DNA of 64,000 nucleotides from Inquilinus ginsengisoli_B (GTDB lineage: Bacteria > Pseudomonadota > Alphaproteobacteria > DSM-16000 > Inquilinaceae): the NCBI RefSeq assembly GCF_050434925.1, contig NZ_JBNDJK010000001.1:1116001-1180000 (forward strand), written 5' to 3'. Positions within the stretch are counted from its first letter, which is position 1; the number at the start of each line of letters is the position of its first letter. The notes beneath the pieces were generated by a model. That model was not told the DNA's origin, did not search any database, and saw nothing but the letters and a program-made list of their open reading frames with translations. Both the position numbers and the translations under genes were made by a program. Shown piece by piece: positions 1 to 8,989 of this stretch.

Positions 1-14
1 GTGACATCAAGACG

Positions 15-470
15 ATGGCGGCGGTGACGGTGCGGCCGCCGGCGGCGGCGGACCTGCCGGCCGTGGCGCAGGTCGCCTGGCGCAGCACCCGCGCCGCCTT
101 CGAGCACATCCTCCCGGCCGCGATCCTGGACCGCAAGCGGCCGGAGGATTTCGCCCATCGCTTCGCCGCCCGCCTGCCCGACCTGCGCATCGCGGTCGAC
201 GCCCGGGGCACGCCGCTCGGCTTCTCGCTGATGACCGGGTCGCATCTCGACATGCTGTTCGTCGACCCGGCGGCGCAGGGCCGGTCGGCCGGCACCGTCC
301 TCCTCGCCGATGCCGTCAAGCGCGGCTGCCGCACGCTGGAGAGCTTCGCCCACAACCGGCTGGCCCGCGGCTTCTACGAGGCCCGCGGCTTCCGGCTCTG
401 CCGCTCCTACCGCCGGCTCTACGAGGGGATCGAGATGCCCTTCGTGCTCTATGCCCTGGCCGAAGGGTGA
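15..470 (+). CDS. GNAT-family N-acetyltransferase
   Basis: A 151-residue protein with the layout of a single GNAT domain, which transfers an acetyl group from acetyl-CoA to an amine; the substrate cannot be told. An N-terminal strand (VTVRPPAAADLPAVAQVAW) leads into the helical region. A central hydrophobic strand ending LFVDP is followed by the pyrophosphate-binding-like segment AAQGRSAGTVLL (about residues 85-97), and a C-terminal NRLARGFYEARGF motif is typical of GNAT strand 5/helix 5. The ATG at 15 is close to the window edge, so an upstream start cannot be excluded. It ends about 75 bases before the SAM-II riboswitch of the next gene and is probably transcribed separately from it. Confidence 0.8.
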   Translation: MAAVTVRPPAAADLPAVAQVAWRSTRAAFEHILPAAILDRKRPEDFAHRFAARLPDLRIAVDARGTPLGFSLMTGSHLDMLFVDPAAQGRSAGTVLLADAVKRGCRTLESFAHNRLARGFYEARGFRLCRSYRRLYEGIEMPFVLYALAEG

Positions 471-544
471 CCAGCAGCGTTGCCGGAAACGCATTGCCCG
501 ATCGCCGTTTTGCCGATAAGTCTTGGATCGCCGCTCCTGAAGCG

Positions 545-600
545 GCACCCGTGGTGATTTGAGCCGACCGGCTTGCGGCCACGTTAATCTCCGCTAAAAG
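545..600 (+). promoter_or_regulatory. SAM-II riboswitch (metA motif) upstream of metZ
   Basis: The segment matches the SAM-II aptamer layout as I remember it. A P1 stem is formed by CGTGG (550-554) and CCACG (579-583). The conserved TGATTTG loop follows the 5' arm, and CCGACCGGCTTGCGG lies between the arms. The 3' tail ends GCTAAAAG (593-600), which pairs back into the loop as an H-type pseudoknot in this family. SAM-II binds S-adenosylmethionine and, in alphaproteobacteria, represses methionine biosynthesis genes. The ribosome-binding site of the following gene (GAGGAG, 646-651) lies about 46 bases downstream, so the switch may not sequester it directly. Confidence 0.9.
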
Positions 601-659
601 GTCGGTTGCGCGCGGGTCCCGCACGCACCGCCTCCCGGTCGGGTCGAGGAGTCGGTGAG

Positions 660-1868
660 ATGGATCGATACGAAGCCCCCAGCGAAGACGAATTCGGCCC
701 CGAGACCGCGCTGATCCGCGGCGGCACCCGACGAACGCCCTATGGCGAGACCTCCGAGGCGATCTTCCTGACCTCGGGCTTCGTCTATGACAGCGCCGCG
801 GCGGCCGAGGCGCGCTTCACCGGCGACGATCCCGGCTTCGTCTATTCCCGCTACGGCAACCCGACGCTGGAGGTGCTGGAGACGCGCCTGGCCCTGCTGG
901 AAGGGGCCGAGGGCTGCCATGTCACCGCCAGCGGCATGTCGGGCGTGTTCACCGCCCTGTTCTGCCATCTGCGCGGCGGCGACCATGTCGTGGCCAGCCG
1001 GGCGCTGTTCGGCTCCTGCTTCGTCATCCTCGGCACCATCCTGCCGCGCTACGGCATCACCACCACCTTCGTCGACGGCGCCGACCTCGCGGCCTGGGAG
1101 GCGGCGATGCGGCCGAACACCCGGGCGGTGTTCCTGGAGACGCCGGCCAACCCGACCTTGGACCTGGTCGACGTCGCCGCGGTGGCCAAGATCGCCCATG
1201 CCGCCGGCGCCAAGGTGTTCATCGACAACGTCTTCGCGACGCCTCTCGGCCAGAAGCCGCTCGAGCTCGGCGCCGATGTGGTGATCTATTCCGCCACCAA
1301 GCACATCGACGGCCAGGGCCGGGTGCTGGGCGGCGCGGTTCTTGCCGACAAGAAGTTCCTGAACGACGATTTCCTGCCCTATTACCGGCACACCGGCCCG
1401 GCCCTGTCGCCGTTCAACGCCTGGGTGCTGGTGAAGGGGCTGGAGACGCTGGGCCTGCGGGTCGAGCGCCAAGTCGCCAGCGCCCATCGCCTGGCGCAGC
1501 TGGTCGAGGCGCATCCGGCCGCGAAGTCGGTGCGCTACCCCTGGCTGGCAAGCCACCCGCATCACGCGCTGGCCAAGCGCCAGATGAAGAACGGCGGCAC
1601 GCTGGTCTCGCTCGACCTCGGCAGCAAGGCGGCGGCCTTCGCCTTCCTCGACGCGCTGCGGCTGGTCGACATCTCGAACAATCTCGGCGACACCAAATCG
1701 CTCGCCACCCACCCGACCACCACCACCCACCGGGCGATGGAGGCGGCGGACCGCGCCGCCATGGGCATCACCGACGGGCTGGTGCGCCTGTCGATCGGGC
1801 TCGAGGGCATCGAGGACCTGGAGCGCGACCTGTCCCGCGCCTTGGACGCGGCGAAGCGGGTCGGCTGA
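660..1868 (+). CDS. metZ: O-succinylhomoserine sulfhydrylase (PLP-dependent)
   Basis: A 402-residue Cys/Met-metabolism PLP enzyme, predicted to condense O-succinyl- (or O-acetyl-) homoserine with sulfide to give homocysteine in methionine synthesis. The tyrosine/arginine PLP-phosphate motif YSRYGNPT and the TASGMSGVF segment are present. The Schiff-base lysine lies in SATKHIDGQGR (Lys about 214), and the C-terminal RLSIGLEGIEDL motif is family-typical. The QGRVLGG loop after the lysine fits MetZ better than cystathionine gamma-synthase. The ATG at 660 is chosen for GAGGAG (646-651) eight bases upstream. The gene sits behind a SAM-II riboswitch, which independently supports a methionine role. 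Confidence 0.92.
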   Translation: MDRYEAPSEDEFGPETALIRGGTRRTPYGETSEAIFLTSGFVYDSAAAAEARFTGDDPGFVYSRYGNPTLEVLETRLALLEGAEGCHVTASGMSGVFTALFCHLRGGDHVVASRALFGSCFVILGTILPRYGITTTFVDGADLAAWEAAMRPNTRAVFLETPANPTLDLVDVAAVAKIAHAAGAKVFIDNVFATPLGQKPLELGADVVIYSATKHIDGQGRVLGGAVLADKKFLNDDFLPYYRHTGPALSPFNAWVLVKGLETLGLRVERQVASAHRLAQLVEAHPAAKSVRYPWLASHPHHALAKRQMKNGGTLVSLDLGSKAAAFAFLDALRLVDISNNLGDTKSLATHPTTTTHRAMEAADRAAMGITDGLVRLSIGLEGIEDLERDLSRALDAAKRVG

Positions 1869-1978
1869 AGGCACGCCAGAGGGTGAGGCACGGCGCCGCG
1901 CCCCCTGATGCCGGCGACCGGACTCCGGCCCTGCCGCGTTGTGACGGGTGAAGGGGGATCTCGATCCCTGGAGTTCGC

Positions 1979-2383
1979 ATGATGAGATGGAAGCTCGCTC
2001 TGGCCGCGCTTGCCGGGCTGGCGCTGACGGCCCTGTCGGCGACGGCCGCCGATGCCGCGCCGGGCTACACCACCGCCCCGGCCCGGCTGCGCGCCGGCCC
2101 GGGGGCCGACTATCCGACGGTGGCGCGGTTGCGGCCGGGCGTGCCGGTGCAGATCTTCGGCTGCATCGACGGCTGGGCGTGGTGCGACATCGGCGTCGGC
2201 CCCGATCGCGGCTGGGCGAATGGCCGCTTCCTGGCGGCGGATGTCCAGCATCGCCGCCGGGTCATCGTCGAGGCCGCGCCGGTGATCGGCGTACCGATCA
2301 TCCGATTCGACGCCGGCCCCTATTGGGACAACTACTACCGCGGCCGGCCCTGGTACCATGACCGCGGCCGCTGGGTGCATTAG
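1979..2383 (+). CDS. Secreted SH3-domain (SH3b) protein
   Basis: A 134-residue protein with a Sec signal peptide (charged start, hydrophobic core, cleavage near ATAADAAPG, about residue 26). A bacterial SH3-like domain (about 27-88) follows, with the typical pattern LRAGPGADYPTVARL, VQIFGCIDGWAWCDI and RGWANGRFL. The C-terminal 45 residues are rich in Tyr, Trp, Arg and His. Such domains usually bind cell-wall or envelope components; the precise role is unknown. GGAG (1970-1973) lies five bases before the ATG; a second ATG follows directly at 1982. Two cysteines in the SH3 core could form a disulfide in the periplasm. It converges with the RND gene across a shared terminator. Confidence 0.8.
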   Translation: MMRWKLALAALAGLALTALSATAADAAPGYTTAPARLRAGPGADYPTVARLRPGVPVQIFGCIDGWAWCDIGVGPDRGWANGRFLAADVQHRRRVIVEAAPVIGVPIIRFDAGPYWDNYYRGRPWYHDRGRWVH

Positions 2384-2395
2384 CAGCCAAAGAAG

Positions 2396-2421
2396 AGGGC
2401 GGCTCCCGGAGGAGCCGCCCT
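2396..2421. terminator. Bidirectional intrinsic terminator
   Basis: A perfect 11-bp stem (AGGGCGGCTCC at 2396-2406 with GGAGCCGCCCT at 2411-2421) and a four-base loop, followed on the plus strand by TGTTTCATT. It lies between the convergent SH3-protein gene and RND transporter gene and can serve both. Confidence 0.75.
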
Positions 2422-2424
2422 GTT

Positions 2425-5400
2425 TCATTCGGCCGGCGTGCTTGGCGCCTCGGCTCGTGGCTTCGGCGCGATCGAGCCGCCCAGCAGCTTCTCATGCACC
2501 CATTCGCGGACATGCTGCAGGGTGACGTACAGCATCGGGATCAGGAAGATGCCGATCGCCGAGGCCGCGATCATGCCGCCGAACACCGAGGTGCCGACGC
2601 CGCGCCGGCTGGCCGCGGCCGCGCCCGCCGCCGTCACCAGCGGCACCAGGCCGAGGATGAAGGCGAAGCTGGTCATCATCACCGGCCGGAAGCGCAGCCG
2701 GGCGCCCTCGATCGCGGCGTCGGCGATCGATGACCCCTCCTCGCGCTTGGCCTTGGCGAATTCGACGATCAGGATGCCGTTCTTGCTGGCCAGCGCGATC
2801 AGCACGACGATGCCGATCTGGGCGTAGACGTCGTTCGACAGGCCGGCGATCCACAGCGCCGCCAGGCCGCCGACGATGCCGACGACGACCGACAGCAGCA
2901 CGCCGATCGGGATCGACCAGCTCTCATACAGCGCCACCAGGAACAGATAGGCGAACAGCACGGCGAGGCCGAGGATGAAGCCGGTCTGGCCGGCCGCCTC
3001 CAGCTCCTGCAGCGCGGTGCCGGTCCATTCGAAGCCGTAGCCGGCCGGCAGGGTGGCGGCCGACGCCTTGGTCATCGCCGCCAGCGATTCGCCCGAGCTG
3101 AAGCCCGGCGCGGCGCTGCCCAGGATGTTCACCGCCCGGTAGTTGTTGTAGCGGGTGATGAACAGCGGCCCCAGCTGCTGCTGCGCGTCGACCAGCGACC
3201 GCATCGGCACCATCTGGCCGGTCGAGGAGCGGACATAGATCCGGTAGATGTCGTCGACCGTGCGCCGGTCATTGGCCTCGCCCTGGGCGATCACCTGCCA
3301 GGTGCGGCCGAACAGGTTGAAGTCGTTGATGTAGAAGCCGCCCAGTGTCGCCTGCAGCGCGTTGAAGATGGCGCTGACGCCGACGCCGAGGTTCTGCGCC
3401 TTCTCGCGGTCCAGGTTCAGGAAGATCTGCGGCGTGTTGGCGTTGTAGGAGGTGAAGACCTGGGCCAAGCCGGGCGTCTGGTTGGCCGCCACCACCAGCC
3501 CTTGGGCCACTGCCGCAAGCTCATTCGGGCTTTTGCCCTCGAGATCCTCGAGCTGGTACTGAAAGCCGCCGGCGGTGCCGAGGCCGATGATCGGCGGCAG
3601 GTTCAGGGGGATGATCAGCGCGTCACGCACCCCGGCGGTGCGGATCGCCACCTGGCGGATCACGTTGAACACCGTGATCCCTTCCTTGACCCGCTCCTCG
3701 AACGGTTTCAGCGCCACCACCAGGAAGGCGGCGTTCGGCTCGGCCAGCCCGTCGATGAAGCTGCGGCCGACCACGCCGGTGATGTCGGCGACGCCGGGAA
3801 TGTCCCTGACCAGCGCCTCGACCTGCTCGGTCACCTCGGTGGTGCGGCTGATGGCGGCGGCGGCCGGCAGCTTCATCTCGACGAAGAACAGGCCCTGGTC
3901 CTCGTCCGGCAGGAAGCCGGTCGGGGTGGCACTGTTGAGCAGCCAGGCCAGGCCGCCGAAGGCCGCGATCAGCGCGATCGACAGCACCGCCATCCGCACC
4001 AGCCGGGCGACGATCCAGGCATAGCCGTCGCGCACCTTGTCGATGCCGCCGGACACCCGGCCCATGACCCGGCCGTACAGGCCGGGGCGGTGGCCGGGCT
4101 GGTGCGGCTTCAGGAACACGCCGCACAGGGCCGGGCTCAGCGTCAGCGCGTTCAGGGCCGAGATCAGCATCGCCACCGAAACGGTGACGGCGAATTGCGA
4201 GTACAGCTCGCCGGTGATGCCGGGGATGAAGCCGACCGGCACGAACACCGACAGCAGCACCAGGGTGATGGCGATGATCGGCGCGGTGATCTCGCGCATC
4301 GCCAGTTTGGTCGCCTCCTTGGCCGGCAGCCCGGTCTCGGCCATCACCCGCTCGACATTCTCGACCACGACGATGGCGTCGTCGACGACGATGCCGATCG
4401 CCAGGATCATGGCGAACATCGAGATGGTGTTGGCGGAGAAGCCGAAGGCCAGCAGCACGGCAAAGGTGCCGATCAGCGACACCGGCACGGCGATGATCGG
4501 GATCAGCGTGGCGCGCAGGTTGCCGAGGAACACGAACACCACGATCGCGACCAGCGCGAAGGCTTCCAGCAGGGTGTGGATCACCTCGCCGATGGTCTCG
4601 GTGACGAAGACGGTGGTGTCGTAGGTGATCCGGTAGTCGACGCCGGCGGGGAAGCGCTCCTTTAGCCGCTCCATCTCCGCCCGCACGCCCTCGGCGGCGG
4701 CGACGGCGTTGGAGCCGGGCGACTGGTAGATGCCGATCACCGCGGCCGGCGTGCCGTTCAGCCGGGCGGTGGTGTCGTAGGACTGGGCGTTCAGCTCCAG
4801 CCGCGCCACATCCTTCAGCCGCACCACCGACCCGTCCGGGTTGGCGCGCAGGATGATGTCCTCGAACTGCTTGACGTCGGTCAGCCGGCCCAGCGTCTGC
4901 AGCGTCACCTGGATCTGCTGGTTGTCCGGCATCGGCTGGGCGCCCAGGCGGCCGACGGCGGCCTGCACGTTCTGGCCCTGCACCGCGGTGACGATGTCGT
5001 TCGGGGTCAGGCCGAAGCTGGTCAGCTGATCGGTGCTGTACCAGATCCGCATCGCGTAGTTCAGGGTGCCGAACAGCGACGCCTGGCCGACGCCGCTGAC
5101 GCGGGCCAGCGAATCGACCACATTGATGATCGCGTAGTTGTTCAGGAACAGCGCGTCCTGGCTCTTGTCCGGCGAATACAGGGTGACCAGCTGCAGGATC
5201 GCCGAGGACTGCTTCTTCACCGTCAGGCCCTGGGCCGTCACCTCGCTCGGCAGCTTCGGCTCGGCCAGGGCGACGCGGTTCTGGACGTTGACGGTGTTGA
5301 TGTCCGGGTCGGTGCCGACCGCGAAGCTGATGGTCAGCGAGTACGAGCCGTCGCTGCCGCTGGTCGACGACATGTACAGCATGTTGTCGACGCCGTTGAC

Positions 5401-5607
5401 CTGGGCCTCGATCGGCTGCGCCACGGTCGATTCGACCACCGCGGCGCTGGCGCCGGGATAGGCGCCGCTGACCGACACCTGCGGCGGCACGATGTCGGGG
5501 AACTGGGCGATCGGGATGCTGCGGATCGCGATCAGCCCGGCCAGGGTGATGACGATCGCGATGACGATCGCGAAGCGCGGGCGATCGACGAAGATCGAGG
5601 ACAGCAT
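2425..5607 (-). CDS. RND multidrug efflux transporter, inner-membrane pump (HAE1, AcrB-like)
   Basis: A 1060-residue member of the hydrophobe/amphiphile efflux family. It is a proton-driven inner-membrane pump that captures substrates in the periplasm. The N-terminus (FVDRPRFAIVIAIVITLAG) is the typical first membrane helix. The TM4 proton-relay motif GIVVDD places the aspartate pair at about 409-410, and the TM10 lysine motif is ASKNGILIVEFAK. The duplicated 6-TM plus large-periplasmic-loop arrangement has full family length. The upstream adaptor gene on the same strand is separated by only 4 bases, so the two form one operon. No outer-membrane factor and no adjacent regulator is present. 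Substrate range cannot be inferred. Confidence 0.95.
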   Translation of the reverse strand: MLSSIFVDRPRFAIVIAIVITLAGLIAIRSIPIAQFPDIVPPQVSVSGAYPGASAAVVESTVAQPIEAQVNGVDNMLYMSSTSGSDGSYSLTISFAVGTDPDINTVNVQNRVALAEPKLPSEVTAQGLTVKKQSSAILQLVTLYSPDKSQDALFLNNYAIINVVDSLARVSGVGQASLFGTLNYAMRIWYSTDQLTSFGLTPNDIVTAVQGQNVQAAVGRLGAQPMPDNQQIQVTLQTLGRLTDVKQFEDIILRANPDGSVVRLKDVARLELNAQSYDTTARLNGTPAAVIGIYQSPGSNAVAAAEGVRAEMERLKERFPAGVDYRITYDTTVFVTETIGEVIHTLLEAFALVAIVVFVFLGNLRATLIPIIAVPVSLIGTFAVLLAFGFSANTISMFAMILAIGIVVDDAIVVVENVERVMAETGLPAKEATKLAMREITAPIIAITLVLLSVFVPVGFIPGITGELYSQFAVTVSVAMLISALNALTLSPALCGVFLKPHQPGHRPGLYGRVMGRVSGGIDKVRDGYAWIVARLVRMAVLSIALIAAFGGLAWLLNSATPTGFLPDEDQGLFFVEMKLPAAAAISRTTEVTEQVEALVRDIPGVADITGVVGRSFIDGLAEPNAAFLVVALKPFEERVKEGITVFNVIRQVAIRTAGVRDALIIPLNLPPIIGLGTAGGFQYQLEDLEGKSPNELAAVAQGLVVAANQTPGLAQVFTSYNANTPQIFLNLDREKAQNLGVGVSAIFNALQATLGGFYINDFNLFGRTWQVIAQGEANDRRTVDDIYRIYVRSSTGQMVPMRSLVDAQQQLGPLFITRYNNYRAVNILGSAAPGFSSGESLAAMTKASAATLPAGYGFEWTGTALQELEAAGQTGFILGLAVLFAYLFLVALYESWSIPIGVLLSVVVGIVGGLAALWIAGLSNDVYAQIGIVVLIALASKNGILIVEFAKAKREEGSSIADAAIEGARLRFRPVMMTSFAFILGLVPLVTAAGAAAASRRGVGTSVFGGMIAASAIGIFLIPMLYVTLQHVREWVHEKLLGGSIAPKPRAEAPSTPAE

Positions 5608-5611
5608 CGGG

Positions 5612-6778
5612 TCAGTTCCCCGCCGGCTTGGCCGGCGCCGCCTCGGCGACCGGGGCGGGGTTCACCTCCTGGCCCGGCCGCACCTTCTGCACGCCGTCGA
5701 CGATGACGACATCGCCGTCGTTCAGCCCCTGCTGCACCACCACGTCGGCGCCCTGGTTGGCGCCGGTGGTGATGTGCTTGGCGGCGGCCTTCTTGCCTTC
5801 GCCGACCACCAGCACGTAGCTGCCGCTCTGATCCGTCAGGATCGCGCGCTGCGGGATCACCAGCGCCTCGACCGGGGCCTTCCGCTCCGCCGTCACCCGG
5901 GCGTACTGCCCGTCGGTCAGGATCCGGTTCGGGTTCTGGAACACCGCCCGCACCATCAGTGTGTCGGTGTTCTGGTCGACCTTGACGTCGGTGAAGTCGA
6001 TCTTGCCGGTCTGCGGGTACTCCGACCCGTTGGCCAGCGTCAGCTTCACCACCACGTCCTGCGGCTCGACCCTGCCGGACCCACTGGCCTGCTGCACGTC
6101 CTGGATGAAGCGGTCGCTGACCGGGAAGATGACGTAGATCGGGTCCTGGCTGACGATGGTGGCCAGCGTTCCGGTGCTCGGCCCCACCAGCGCGCCGACG
6201 CTGTAGGCCGAGATGCCGACGCGGCCGTCGAACGGCGCCTTGATGTCGGTGTAGCCGAAATTGATCTGCGCCTGCTCCAGCGCCGCCTGGTTCTGCTGCA
6301 CCGACGCGTTCGCCGACTTCTCGGCGGCGATGCGGTCGTCCAGCGTCGCCTGCGAGACGTTCTGGTTCCTGATCAGGTCGCGGGCACGGTCGGCCTGCAG
6401 CTTGGCGTTGTCGGCATTGGCCTGGGCGCTGGCCAGGTTGGCCTGGGCCTGGTCGACCGCGGCCTGGTAGGTGTCCTTCTCCAGCACGAACAGCTGCTCG
6501 CCGGCCTTCACCTCCTGGCCTTCGGTGTAGTTGCGCTGCTGCAGGAAACCCTCGACCCGGGCCACCAGGTCGACCTTGTTCACCGCCTGGACCCGGCCGA
6601 CGAAGGTGACGCCCGCCGTCACCGGCTTCTTGGCGGCGGTGACGACGCCCACGGCCGGCGGCGGCATCTGCGGCGCTTGAGCCTGTTTCTCGGAGGATTC
6701 GTTGCAGCCGGCGAGAAGGAGAAGGCTAAAGGCGATGGCGGGGGCGCGATGTCGGCGCGCAATCCAGGATCCCGACAT
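5612..6778 (-). CDS. RND efflux periplasmic adaptor lipoprotein (AcrA-like)
   Basis: A 388-residue membrane fusion protein that would bridge the inner-membrane pump (4 bases downstream) to an outer-membrane channel. A lipoprotein signal with lipobox LLAGC (Cys about 25) indicates anchoring to the inner membrane. The order is lipoyl half (FVGRVQAVNKVDLVARVEGFL), then a long coiled-coil hairpin rich in Ala/Gln (about 110-190), then the second lipoyl half (FGYTDIKAPFDGRVG), then beta-barrel and membrane-proximal domains ending near VQKVRPGQEV. It is the first gene of its operon. The 180-base upstream region toward the divergent gene should hold its promoter; I see only a single GTATGT half-site there. 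Confidence 0.93.
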   Translation of the reverse strand: MSGSWIARRHRAPAIAFSLLLLAGCNESSEKQAQAPQMPPPAVGVVTAAKKPVTAGVTFVGRVQAVNKVDLVARVEGFLQQRNYTEGQEVKAGEQLFVLEKDTYQAAVDQAQANLASAQANADNAKLQADRARDLIRNQNVSQATLDDRIAAEKSANASVQQNQAALEQAQINFGYTDIKAPFDGRVGISAYSVGALVGPSTGTLATIVSQDPIYVIFPVSDRFIQDVQQASGSGRVEPQDVVVKLTLANGSEYPQTGKIDFTDVKVDQNTDTLMVRAVFQNPNRILTDGQYARVTAERKAPVEALVIPQRAILTDQSGSYVLVVGEGKKAAAKHITTGANQGADVVVQQGLNDGDVVIVDGVQKVRPGQEVNPAPVAEAAPAKPAGN

Positions 6779-6960
6779 GATGGGCCCGTCTCCTTCGGTT
6801 TGATCAGACTATGCTTGTATGTTCTTTCGCGCCGCAGGCGCCGAATCCCATGCACGGTATCATTGTTTGGTTGCCGGGAAAGCATCTTGCAGATATTTCG
6901 CGAGCGGAACAGTGAGGCCGACCACGGGTTGAGCAAGCAATGAGGTTGGGAGGATTTGTG

Positions 6961-7581
6961 ATGAGGTTTTGGCCGACTCTGATCGGGCTGGCGGTGACGG
7001 CGGTTGCGACGGCGGCTCAGGCCCAGAGCTCGCTGCTGAACGACGACCCGTTGACGCTGCCCAGCCGGACGGCGTCGACTCCCACCCCGGCCCAGCCGCT
7101 GGTCAAGCCGGGCATCCCGTCGCGGCCGGAACAGCCGATGGCGACGACGGTGCCCGCGGTGCTCCCGGCGGCCCCCGCGGCGCCGGCCGTCCAGGATGCG
7201 GGACGCACCGTCCGGCTCGAGCAGGAGCAGGCGCATCCGAGCGGCGTGGCGATGATGCTGACCGGCATCACCTACCGGGCCGACAGCGTCATCGTCTCCG
7301 CCAGCGTCCTCAACCTGTCCGACCGGCCCGTCTCGCTCAATCGCGGCGGCAGCCTGGCACTGGTGGACGACCAGGGTCGCAGCCATCCCTTCGTGCCCCC
7401 GGCCGACAACCCGGAGGTGCAGGTCGCCCCGCGCTCGCGAGTGACCGCCAACTTCGTCTTCGCCGGGCCGCTCACCGGCGGCACCCGATCGGTGCAGCTC
7501 TCGACCAACGGCCCGACGGGCAGCCGCAACGACCGGCTGACCTCGGCGCCGTCCTTCATGTTCCGCGTGCCGGTGTCCTGA
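6961..7581 (+). CDS. Secreted/periplasmic protein of unknown function (DUF4352-like fold?)
   Basis: A 206-residue protein starting with a Sec signal peptide (MRFWPTLIGLAVTAVATAAQAQ, cleavage after AQA). A Pro/Ala/Thr-rich linker (about 25-80) follows. The C-terminal beta-rich domain (about 85-200) has the pattern of an immunoglobulin-like extracellular domain (VIVSASVLNLSDRPVSL, LALVDDQGRSHPF, RVTANFVFAGPL). That pattern recalls DUF4352-type domains, but this is resemblance by eye only. The ATG at 6961 is preferred over one 21 bases upstream because GGGAGGA (6948-6954) is six bases before it. It is divergent from the RND adaptor gene, and nothing else indicates its role. Confidence 0.7.
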   Translation: MRFWPTLIGLAVTAVATAAQAQSSLLNDDPLTLPSRTASTPTPAQPLVKPGIPSRPEQPMATTVPAVLPAAPAAPAVQDAGRTVRLEQEQAHPSGVAMMLTGITYRADSVIVSASVLNLSDRPVSLNRGGSLALVDDQGRSHPFVPPADNPEVQVAPRSRVTANFVFAGPLTGGTRSVQLSTNGPTGSRNDRLTSAPSFMFRVPVS

Positions 7582-7595
7582 CCCGCCGCGGGTCA
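7579..7595. terminator. Short palindrome carrying both convergent stop codons
   Basis: TGACCCG (7579-7585), a three-base spacer, then CGGGTCA (7589-7595). The first TGA ends the plus-strand gene and the complement of TCA ends the minus-strand gene, so a 7-bp hairpin would form in either transcript exactly at the stop. There is no T-run, so termination strength is uncertain. Confidence 0.35.
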
Positions 7596-7992
7596 GATGA
7601 ACAGCAACTGGCCGTCGCGCGGCGATTCGGCCAGCAGGGTGACGACGCCGGCGATCTCGGCCGGCACCGCCAGCTCGGCAGCGGCGAGGCCGAGCGCGCG
7701 CAGCCCCATCTCGCAGGCGATGAAGCGCACGCCCAGCGCCTGGCAGGCTTCCAGCAGCTCGGCGAAGGTCGCCACCCGGCGGGCCGCGAACTCCGCCTCC
7801 TGCGCCTCCGGCTCGCCGTCCAGCCGGCGCCAGCCCTCGGGCAGCAGCGTCCGCAGCGCCGGGCCGGTGAAGAACAGCGTCGCCCGGCGGTTGGTCGCGG
7901 CGGCGGCACTGGCCAGCACCAGGGCGTAATGCACCCGGTCGAAACGGCCGTCGAACACCACGATCGACAGCGCGCCGATCCCGGCCGGCCCG

Positions 7993-8000
<8 letters not shown>
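7593..8000 (-). CDS. DsrE-family protein
   Basis: A 135-residue protein with a DsrE/DsrF-like alpha/beta fold pattern: an early strand LSIVVFDG, helix RVHYALVLASAAAA, strand ATLFFTG, helix ELLEACQALGV, and FIACEMGLRALGL. The single cysteine in IACEMG sits where DsrE-type sulfur carriers often keep one. Members of this family move sulfane sulfur or are regulatory; the partner here is unknown. Its start overlaps the end of the MoeB-like gene by 8 bases, so the two are co-translated, consistent with a shared sulfur-transfer task. Confidence 0.75.
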
Positions 8001-8787
<787 letters not shown>

Positions 8788-8989
8788 GGCCGGAGCATAG
8801 CCCCACGCCCGCGGCCTGAACAGCCGGGGAAGCATGCCTCACCGCTTCGCTGCGCTGCGACGTGTCGCCCGGCTGGGACCTTGTGGCGCGTCGGGAAGTG
8901 CGTGGGCGATCGATGGAATCGTGGCATATTCTTTCCGGGCCAAGAAATAAGGCAACCGAAGTCGGGTCGGTCGCCGAAGGAGATTTGTC

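Noticed and set aside
594..1874. Minus-strand 426-codon frame opposite metZ
   Set aside because: A compositional shadow; the opposite strand has all catalytic motifs of the PLP enzyme and the riboswitch.
6811..6825. GTATGT half-site ahead of the first RND operon as an AcrR-like operator
   Set aside because: Only one half-site; the other arm is not recognisable, so a common control with the third pump is not supported.
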